From assembly GCA_012932865.1 (NCBI GenBank), contig SAXG01000005.1:248001-312000 (forward strand): DNA of 64,000 nt, read 5' to 3'. Positions 55,144 through 64,000 of this stretch are shown here, one piece after another (the first letter of the stretch is position 1; each line of letters opens with the position of its first letter). A model generated the notes under the pieces. The model saw nothing but the letters and a program-made list of their open reading frames with translations. It did not search any database and was not told the origin of the DNA. This stretch comes from Amylostereum areolatum (taxonomy: Eukaryota > Basidiomycota > Agaricomycetes > Russulales > Stereaceae). The position numbers and the translations under genes were made by a program.

Positions 55144-56673
55144 ATGTCTAGTCCCGCTCAAGATGCCGCACCACCTCTCCCTGTGGGCGAGAAAGCCCCC
55201 GCCTTGAAGAAGAAGCAACCGTATCCGTTTTGGCTCGGAGGTCTGTCGATCTTTGCATTGATGGCGCTCTTCTGTTCCTCATCGAATGCGCCGTATTCAA
55301 GGCGTGGCTGCCACGATCGCGGCGTCCATCACACAGTCCGTCGTTTCACCCCGCATCGTCGTGTGACCATCCTGATTGCACCCGTGATGCAGTCCTCTCG
55401 ACCTCACCAAGGTCCGCCTGCAAGCGTCCGGCGACAAGCGGATGATAGAATCCATTAGGAAAACAGTCAGAACTGCAGGCAAGTCGCACTCGCCCGTGCT
55501 TACCGCGCCTCGGGGGAAATGACATCACTCCAGGTGTGCGGGGTCTCTTCGACGGTATCTGGGGAACATGGATGCGCCAGATGAGTTACTCGGTTTGCCG
55601 TTTCTGGGCCTACGATGAGAGCAAGAAGATCGTTGGCGCTGGCCCGAATGCTCCGGCGTGGAAACTTGCATTGGCAGGTAGCATGGGTAAGGGCATGTTG
55701 CACATGCTCCCGAAGAGGGTCCTGACCCGTCTTCAGCCGGTGGTATCGCGGGTTTGGTAGGAAACCCTGGAGGTATGTTTCTGCGCTGTGTCTCTCCGTG
55801 TATGTTTCCTGACTGAGTTCACAGAAATCGTCATGGTCTGTCTTCACTCTCTAAGCATGCGGACTACACGTACACATACTGATTAACATGGCGACCAGGT
55901 CCGCTTGCAAGGCGATTTTGCCAAACCGCCTGAACAGCGCTTCAACTACAAGCACTGTTTCGACGCGCTCTTCCGGGTACGCGCGCGTTGACTAGGAAAT
56001 GCGTGGCGTTTTTGATCGTTTGGCTATACAGATGGTTCGTGAAGAGGGTGCTTCATCGCTCGCCCGCGGTGTAGGTCCCAACGTCTTCCGTGCAGTGCTC
56101 ATGAACGCCAGCCAGCTTGCATCGTATGGGTTTCTTCTCCGTATATGCTTGAACTTTCTTGACGGGATTGTTAAGATATGATTTCTTCAAGGCGGAGCTT
56201 TTGAAGACGAGCTATTTCAACGATAACATCTACTGTCACTTCACAGCCAGCTTTGCTGCCGTACGCGGTCTTTTTTGTCCTGTAATCAACGAGGCTTATC
56301 TGTCGAATGCCAGGGTACTGTCGCCACGACAGTCTGCTCGCCAGCAGATGTCCTCAAGGTAGATACTTGCTTCTCATACTCTAATCACGCCTACCTGACA
56401 TCTACTTACAGAGTCGCATAATGAATGCCTCTGGCCCCGGCTCGAATGTATGTATGAATGGCTGTTCGCACCATGCCCTAACTCACAAACATTGGCCCGT
56501 CGCAGTCCACGATGCAAGTCATCAGGAATTCGCTCAAGACCGAGGGCGCCATGTTCATGTTCAAGGGGTGGCTGCCCGCATGGTCGCGTCTGCAGCCGAC
56601 AACCATCCTGATCTTCTTGACGCTGGAGCAGCTGAAGAACCTTGTAGATTGGACGCGGGGAACGACTCGCTGA
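55144..56673 (+). CDS. Mitochondrial dicarboxylate carrier (DIC1-like)
   Basis: A member of the SLC25 family, which exchanges malate or succinate for phosphate across the inner mitochondrial membrane. It starts MSSPAQDAAPPLPVGEKAPA; PYPFWLGG opens the first helix. Three signature repeats are visible: HPLDLTKVRLQ, then NPGEIVMVRLQGDFA, and SPADVLKSRIM, each P-x-[DE]-x-x-[KR]. Between them lie GLFDGIWGTWMRQMSYSVCR, SLARGVGPNVFRAVLMNASQ, LASYDFFKAELL, MFMFKGWLPAWSRLQPTTIL and FLTLEQLKNL. The combination VRLQGD..P...R.NY and RIMN is typical of fungal DIC1. About nine introns are needed. The one after TVRTAG begins GCAAGT, a GC-AG intron. The gene ends VDWTRGTTR. Confidence 0.9.
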
Positions 56674-57272
56674 ACCTTCCCGGTAGACCGCTTCGAACGA
56701 TGAACGATGAACGGTGAACGTTTGCTCACGACGCCTGAGGATAGATCTTTGAGTATGTATGTATGTAACCTACTATCGTGTGTTGACCTTCCCTGCTGTT
56801 TGTACGTGTACTTCAATTTTAACATCTTACTCCCCAGACCAGGGTTTCAGTCAAGCAGACGCGAAGTTCGAGGCAGGGTCGAGGGTATGCATTAATAGTG
56901 GGACACGTGACCGTGAACAGCCAAATCATAGTTTCATTTGTACAGTCGGTAGAGCTTTCGGAGATTGAATCTTCGTTACTGACCTTCATTCGGCTGACGT
57001 TCCGAATCTCGGACTTGTCCAAGCTTCACCGGTTCTGCGGTTCACCGGTCACCCATCGACACACGCCCCATCCCTCGAGAACGGACCAGCTAGACTTCAG
57101 CTGGACAAAGCACCCAGCACATTCTCATCAAATCCGTTGCTTCGTCTTCTAGCCTGCTCTTTACCAGCGGCGCTCGATGCGCATTGCGCACCGTCTGCTG
57201 ACAACAACATCCAGTTGGCACACTCAGGCTCGGCCACTCCAGCCTACAATCTTCCATTTTCCTTTACGACCG
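56674..57272. other. Intergenic, tandem plus-strand genes
   Basis: Nothing beyond UTR and promoter sequence; a TATGTATGTATG microsatellite at about 56755. Confidence 0.45.
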
Positions 57273-60200
57273 ATGGATTCAGCGCCTAAGAATGGTCCTC
57301 GAAAGGATGCTCCGCAGAAGAGGCGCCGCGTGAAGCGCGACAAGAGCCCGAAATACCATCCACTGCTCGTAGAGGACACCCGCTTTTTAGCTCAGGTGTG
57401 TGTTTAACCTTGGTTTCCTTCCGCGGGTTGCGCTGACGCGGGATGTCGTGCATGTAGGCGTTCTCTGCCGGTCCGTCGAAGGCGGTGGAACGACGGTTGA
57501 TATTGGATCGGATACGAGGTATCGTGGCGGCTTGCGAGGTAGGCAGGTTTGGTGTGGAGGACATGAGCATGTATCGTTACGCGGCGGATCTGGAGTTTGC
57601 GCCTGTCGAGTTTGCCCTTGTGGTGAGTACCTACTTCACTCATTCGAGCAAATGCATGTTGACGCGGTGCAGGACAAGCAATATCCCACTGGGTTTCCTT
57701 CCGGAGCGTCTTCTGGCGATGTCTCCTACTTCTATGACCCAACGTGCGTCCACATCGTTGTTGGTTTTAGTATCTGAGATGTTGATCGACCACAGTGCGG
57801 TTGCTTCCCTTCTGTCACACTTAGGTCTCAATGGGGTCTTCCTTTCCATGGAACAGTCGCGCTACACCGGAGACCCTGACATTCAGCAAGCTCATATCCC
57901 GCCATCCATACCCGATGAGTCGCAAGTTTGGCCAACGTATACAGCAACATCCGAACCAGGGGTGGTCTATCCCCCAATCCTGGAGGCACGAAGTCCTGTT
58001 GCGTTTACTCTGACATTACCGTCGGCGACTACGGCGCACACCATCCGCCTCTTGACTGCATACAAGGACTATCATCCGGATTTTTCTCGTCTGAACACGC
58101 TTTTGTATTCATGGTTGCGATCATGGGGTATACCGGAGATAAGTCCAGTTACTTTGGCCATTCTAGTCGTCAAGTTTCTGCAGGTGCGCTATCACATAAC
58201 ACCGTGAGGTATGACCATTGACCCCATTCTAGGAGACCAGATCCGTGAGCCTCAATAGCAAGGCCCTAGACGATTCTTTTTTTCAGCACGTTGACAAAAT
58301 CGTCACCATACCTTACAAAACAAAGAACAGTACGGAAAATGTACCCCTCCAAATCAGCTACCGTATCCCGAAGGGCACATTGCCCGAGGTCCAGGAGCCT
58401 CTCATTGTCGACTTCTTTACGTGAGTGTATATCTCGACCGTATAAATGAATGCTCGTTGATGGTATAGCGTGCAGTTGGTTTGTGGGCCAGAACTTCCAT
58501 GCCATCCGTAAGGATGCCCTCCCGACCGTCCGAATCACCAATATCACACTCCCTCCGTCGAAATACAGTGGCACGATCGAACAATTCGACGATAAGTGTC
58601 ATCCTTGGTCTCGACATGCTCTTGTTGTGGTGGACCCATTTGTGCCCACACATGTAAGTATCTTGCGTCTTGTCAGTCGCATTTCGTGATGTGCTGACGT
58701 TTGGACGGCCGTGCCAGAACCACGCATTTGGTGTCAACCATGCGACCTTGTTCTATGTGTGGAACGCGGCGCGAGCTTCATTGCGTTTGTTGTCATCTGG
58801 ATTTCCGTTGATCAGTGTCTTTGGACCTCAACAACTGCCTTTGCCCATGAGCAGATGGGCGACCCTCGCAAATACCGACGACGCTCAGGATCCTTCCGTC
58901 CATGACCCACAGGTTACCAGACTGTCATTCCCGCGTCAGTTGCACCGACGGTCTTATTCCACGGATGCACAACTGAGGCACCATGCGAGAAAGATGTACG
59001 AGGTGATTTCCTTTGAATTTCCCCATTCAACCTGGTGCTGACAGGATAACGTATACTTAGGACGCGGTACCCGGACCTATAGTAATTGCGAAGCGTTCGC
59101 AAACCATTAGGCGCATCAATGATACCATCCAACGGCGTTATGGAAACATCTATCGGGTGGAGGTATTTGGGAGCACAAGATATGGTGTTGATCATGCCGA
59201 CAGCGACCTCGACCTTGTTATAATGGTAAGCTGCATCCTTTGAGCTTATCCAAGCCTTCTGCACGCCTCTCAGACTCATTGTTAACAGTCCTTGAACAGG
59301 ACTCTGAACGTATGACGGGGTTCGCTTCTGAAACACTGACAAAAAACCTGCCAGGTACGTCTGCTCCGTGATACTGTCATTAATAGCATTAATCGCGAAT
59401 GATCTCAGACATCTACAATATATGGTACGCCTTTCTAAGAGAGGTATGTGGATGTGAATTGACGATATATTCAAACAGGGGACTTGGTGCCACGTTAAAA
59501 CGCGCCGGCTTCCGTATCCTTGGAAGTGTTCCACGTGCAATGGTTCCTATAGGTGTGTACAGCCTGCCATGCAGGGGATTAATAAAATAAACGCGTCGCT
59601 CCCAGTTAAATTTATGGATCCCGACACTGGCTTACAGTGCGACATCAATGTCAACGACCAGCTTGGTCTCATCAACTCGGGGCTTATCAAATGGTATTGC
59701 GATATGTTCCCCAACTTGCGCCCATTGATTAAGACCATCAAGTCGTGGGCAAAACCCCTGGGTTTGAATGAACCAGGCATCCGATCCCAACAGACGTCAT
59801 TCAGCAGCTATGCTCTTACCATGATGACGATCGGGTTGCTTCAAGTACGTCCGTTAACATGTAATCAGCGACCTGTTGCTGACTTCGTGGGTGGAAATTA
59901 CAGAGTCGCGGACTTCTTCCCAATCTACAGAGCGGCGTGAGCGGCGACCCTGGTGCAGACGACGTTTTCTGGTTGAGGACACGGGGCAGCGCGCCACATC
60001 TCAAAGTGGACATTCGGTGGAACAAAATCAACCTATGGGACTCACGACTTGTGGAACTGGACGAGCTGGTGTTGGACTGGTTCAAGTACGTTCATACCTA
60101 CTCCATCTGCAAATATATACGACTAACTATCGTTGATAAGGTTCTATGGCTATGAATACTCGTTTCGCCTGCACGCTGTGAGTGTTCGTCACGGAGGTAT

Positions 60201-61265
60201 CATCGTAAGGGAAAAGCCCCCGCTCGGGAAAGCCGACCTGGAAGGGGTAGTCCCGTTCAGCGGACAACCCCAATATCCAGGCATTTTTGGCAAAGTTCGC
60301 GAACAGAAGGAGAAGGGTGGTAAGAAATCGCGAGCTCAGACCGGCAACTCTCAAGAGAGAGCAGAAGAGAGTAAAGGGTCGCCTACGAAAATCGGGCCAG
60401 ACGAAACTGCGTCTCAAAGCGACCTTCAGTCATCCTCGAACCTCGACGATGATATCCGGGAGTTGGCGATTGGGGAGGGGGAGGACGGGGAGGAGGGCGG
60501 GGAGGAAGAAGCAGAAGAAGCGTTGGAAGGTTATGGCCAGCCGGAGAAGTGGTTCAAGGATGCGATTGTAGTCGGCGACCCCTTCATTCTGTCCAAGGTA
60601 AGTCTTCCTGAACATTTCCTTTGAGTTCGTCCGACCAAACTTCTATTCCTTTAAAGAACGTTGCGACAAGCGTAGGCTATGACGTGCTCCGACGGTTTCG
60701 CGCCGAGTGTCAACGCGCATATATCGGATTCAAGTGCAACGCCTCATTACAGGAGACCCTGGCGCATGTCGGGCGAACGACCGCACCACCTCTAAATCCT
60801 GTTCAACGAGGTAGACCTGAGGGTCGTCGTCCCTCCCCACCTCGGCAAGGAACACAGACGATGAACAGGGCTGGTCCTCCTCCTGCACGAGGACCACTTC
60901 CTCGCACGCAACAATTTGGTTCACCGCCACCGCGCACGGAGTCATGGGGAGGGGGAGGTTTGCCACCACAGCGAGCAGACTCAGGGATAGGCAGGGGAAG
61001 ACCACCACCAGCACCCTCAAGGCGGGAATCAAACTATCCTGTGACAGGTCCTTCGACGAACAGAACATCGGCTCCCGATCGGATATTTCCCTTGCACAAT
61101 GTTCCTGGACCCCTACCGAGAGGCGCAAGTGGTCTTCATCCTGGATCATCAGCGAAGAGACCGTCGCCGCGCAAACGTTCCCCGGCCAACAATGTCCAGG
61201 GCCAAACTTCTCACAATCTAGACGATCCTGCAAGACTAAATGCACATGCGAGGAGAGCAGGGTAG
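57273..61265 (+). CDS. Cid1/Trf-like nucleotidyltransferase with two modules
   Basis: A non-canonical poly(A)/poly(U) polymerase family protein that would add nucleotides to RNA 3' ends. After a basic head (MDSAPKNGPRKDAPQKRRRV) comes a first, diverged module: YAADLEFAPVEFALV, DKQYPTGFPSGASSGDVSYF, YKDYHPDFSRLNTLLYSWLR, SPVTLAILVVKFLQ, and NHAFGVNHATLFYVWNAARA. The second module is canonical: VFGSTRYGVDHADSDLDLVI (GS plus DxD), TGLQCDINVNDQLGL (third Asp), LIKTIKSWAKPLGLNEPG and SSYALTMMTIGLLQ, then the PAP-associated part ELDELVLDWFKFYGYEYSF. An acidic linker is followed by DPFILSKNVATSV and a Pro/Arg/Gly-rich tail of about 160 residues. In the first module the SDLD motif reads ADLE and no GS motif is seen. 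Some 5' joins (57.6-57.8 kb) are uncertain, and two genes cannot be fully excluded. Confidence 0.75.
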
Positions 61266-62353
61266 AGGTAGGCGGTGTAGTGGTTCACAATCGGCTTGGT
61301 GTATATATCTATGCGATAGAGTTATCTCTGTTACACTGGCGGTAATTTAATAATGCATGCCTCAGCAGTTGAGGCAGATTTCGTGGACTCTTCTTTGTAG
61401 CCTCAGGGCGGCGTTCGCCACTACAGAAACATCGTACCTTGCAATTGGAAACCACAATTTTTTTGGGGGAAACCTGTGGATATGCGTCCCGCCGACGAGT
61501 AATGTCACCATGTTCAACTATTAAACACGCCACGGCGGTGGCACAAAGCTCCTAAGCAGGGCGTTGAAACTAGGTATATTTGTGTAGATAAAAGCACGGG
61601 ACGATGATTCTGCAGAAAAGGCCCGGGTGGTTGTCAGCTGTGTACAGAGAGGAGAGGAGACGGAAACGGGACGCACCTATGCGTAAGACCAAACCAAAAG
61701 AGAAAAGGGAGCGAAAACTAGTAATATAGCCAAGTCGATTTCGTGTGCGGTGACCGTGCCAAAGCCGCGCGCAACGCTGGCGCCGCGGCGTGTGTGTAGT
61801 ACAAATACAAAAAAGTAGTGTGGAAAGCGATGAAAGTTCGTGTGTGGATTAGTGAAGAAAATATAGGGCAACAACGAATAGCAAGCGTGTCCCCAACACG
61901 GGGAACGAGGGGTATTGGCAGATGGAAGGGGCTAGTCGTATCAGTGTACGCATGGGAGGATGAAGCAAGGCAGGTAAAACCCAGCTAGAAAGAAACAGGC
62001 GACGTATAGGAGGATGGTCAGATGTCCCATATCCCGTGTATAGTAGATGTAGGTAGATGGTGTCCTGCGAGGAAGGCGGCCTTTTGGAGGTAAGATCTGC
62101 GTGCGTGGTCAATGACGAACAGGGTATCGTGGATAGAAAGGAACGAAGAAGCGCTTCTTCAATAGGGGAGGAGACGATGACGGGAGCTATGGGGTCTGAC
62201 GGGGCAGGGCAGATGAAGCGAGTCGGGGGTAGCGCAACCAGGGAAATACGTAGACGACAGCAATGTGCAAAGCAAAACAAGGACCGGAATGAAAGGGTGG
62301 CAAGCATCCGAGGAAATTAGGATACGAACGATGTTCGGGCACCAGAAAGCAGG
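61266..62353. other. Convergent 3' flanks
   Basis: Space between the 3' ends of the nucleotidyltransferase gene and the membrane-protein gene. Open frames here have no motifs. I see no gene or RNA. Confidence 0.45.
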
Positions 62354-64000
62354 TTATATCGCCCTCGGTCCGCTGTCGTCAGATGGAGTCGCCGACGGTG
62401 TCCTATTGATATCTGTGCGTTCCATCGCCTCGAGTACGGGCGAGGGCATGGAGTCCATATCCAACGTCCGATGTCGATGCTCGCCTGTTGGTCCGCGATG
62501 ATGGGGCGATCCCTCACCTGGCGCCGAAAGGTCACGATGTCCCCCCTCACCAGGCATAAACGGCTCATGATGATGCGCTCCTTCGCCCGGTGTGAGCGGC
62601 CCCCCGTGAGCCTCCCCGCTCGCAGCCGACCATACCGACCCAATGCTCGCGCGTCCGTCGGACATCGACACCGTCCCGATCGTCGTTGCCGTATACATCC
62701 TCTGCAATCCCAGATCCCAAAAGGTCAGCATCCGTCCTGTGACCCGCGCCGAATAGAAAGAAAGAACAACGCACGGCAGCGATCGGCCTCGAATAATCCA
62801 CGTCGTCTCGTAAGCTCAGATTCCCCGCGCTCGACGTCGGCGGGCCCTGTGCTGCGTACGTCTGCAGGTTCGGATCGAGCAGACCCTCCGGGGTTAAGAC
62901 CGACTCTCCCGGCGAGGGCGGCGCACCCCTCGGCAGTGACAGCGCGTCGAAGAACGTGGGGCGGGGTGGGAGGAGCAGGCCGGTGGGCGGGGGCGAGCGC
63001 CGCGCGCGCGCGCCTTCCGCACTCTCGAAGAACGTAGGCACGTCCCCTCCACCCCCGGGCTCTTCCACTACGGAGGACTTCCGCCTGCCTCTTCGTCGCT
63101 TTTCGCCGGTTGGGGTTGCTGTGGCATCGCTGGGCGTTCCACCGCGGAGACGCGAGCTCCAACGCAAGCTCTTGGAGAGCAGCTTGCGCGACGGCGCGTC
63201 TGAAAAGTCGGCTGGGGGAGGTGTTGACCGGGGACTGTGTACGGCGATGAGAGGGTTGCCGCTGCCTTGGCTTCCGCTTCCACTACCACTACCACTACCG
63301 CTTCCGCTTCCGCTGGAGTCGCCGTGCGTCCAGGGGAGGGAGGGTCTGGTGAGAACCGGGGATCCACGACTCATGGACCGCTGTCGCAAATGGTCCCCAT
63401 GTCCATCCGAGTACGACGACGTCCGCCCTAGCGCGTCCATGTCGTGATGCGACGAGCTTCCCTGTTCCTGCTCCTGCAAAGAGCTGCCATGCTCATGCGA
63501 GCTCCCGTGCCCAACCTCGCTTTGATGTCCGTGAGAGCTCTGATGTCCACCGCGCGACGTCGTAGGACTGAGGGACGGGAGTGGCAGCGACGGCATCGGT
63601 GTCGGATGGGCGATCAAGACGGTCGGTCCATGCGAATGCATACTGCCGGTGTTGGGACGACTGCCGGTGCCAGGTCGACTGCCGCCACCCTCTGACGTCA
63701 CACTTCGGCCTCCATCGAACAGACCCTCTCCACTGCCTGCGTAGCTCGGGCCCGGCTGGCGCATGATGTTAGCCGAGATGGCGTCTGCACCTGTGCGCAA
63801 GGCAAGGAAGGCGTAGGGCTCCGCACGCAATGCGCCGGACAGACCGCCCGACATCTCCTCCATTTCATCAGGGCCAAGCGGGGCTCGTCCCCTTGTCGGG
63901 CGGGGAGGGACAGCTGGTCGTCTTGCGAAACGTTTTCGGATGAGGAAGTACAAGCCAAGAGCGAGCGCGATGACGCCTATACCTACGCCGGTGATGAGTC
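62354..64000 (-). CDS. Single-pass membrane protein, cytoplasmic part, 5' end missing
   Basis: The gene enters at the right edge with a membrane span, LITGVGIGVIALALGLYFLI, followed by the stop-transfer RKRFARR. The rest is a low-complexity, Ser/Gly/Pro/His-rich tail of about 520 residues: SRPGTGSRPNTGS repeats, a (SG)n run at about 63275-63320, HQSSHGHQSEVGHGSSHEHG, a basic patch GEKRRRGRRKSS and repeated LTPGEG / FMPGEG blocks. An intron (62702-62774, donor GTGCGT) joins IAA to RMYTATTIGTVSMSDGR in phase. The layout, an ectodomain outside the window then one helix and a long disordered tail, is common in agaricomycete cell-surface proteins of unknown role. Confidence 0.65.

Noticed and set aside
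1..64000. CRISPR arrays, operons, rRNA genes
   Set aside because: The genes are intron-rich and eukaryotic; repeats present are tandem satellites without spacer structure.

Overview
The window is nuclear DNA of a basidiomycete, most likely an agaricomycete. Genes on both strands are cut by many introns of about 50-70 bp with GTGCGT, GTAAGT or GTGAGT donors. House-keeping proteins (SUMO, TFIIS, eIF3l, a mitochondrial dicarboxylate carrier, a Rab GTPase) sit among families typical of agaricomycetes: F-box proteins, a Plavaka-type CACTA transposase, and DUF6589- and DUF6698-like proteins. There is no sign of operons, bacterial genes or organelle genes.

Layout. 1-4.6 kb: the 3' end of a Rab18-like gene, two adjacent diverged SUMO genes and TFIIS. 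5.5-14.1 kb: a gene graveyard with two copies of a Vti1 v-SNARE exon, a protein-kinase scrap, a Sly1 fragment and a long Brr2 (U5 snRNP helicase) copy with stop codons, frameshifts and altered helicase motifs. 14.8-15.2 kb: a MITE with 19-bp terminal inverted repeats. 15.5-21.4 kb: an F-box gene, a broken short gene and a frameshifted DUF6589-like gene. 22.2-26.5 kb: an apparently intact Plavaka transposase gene.

26.9-37.4 kb is the most unusual part. A two-gene unit occurs twice in the same orientation: a small coiled-coil gene, then a gene with a GRF-like zinc finger, an RYYDK segment and two copies of a CxCG...HxC module. I do not recognise either family. The second zinc-finger copy is split by a 672-bp insertion resembling a solo LTR, flanked by a perfect 33-bp direct repeat.

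38.6-50.2 kb: an unknown multi-exon gene, a dimeric minisatellite, a gene with a 2OG-Fe(II)-oxygenase-like C-terminus, a RING protein with two SUMO-interaction-like motifs, a second F-box paralogue and a DUF6698-like gene. 50.4-51.3 kb: an 84-bp satellite in a 252-bp higher-order repeat. 51.9-64 kb: eIF3l, the dicarboxylate carrier, a two-module Cid1-like nucleotidyltransferase and the cytoplasmic part of a single-pass membrane protein that runs off the window.

Exon joins were made by eye from splice consensus and family conservation. Several frameshifts lie in short homopolymers and could be assembly errors. The stop codons and changed motif residues in the Brr2 copy are harder to explain that way.
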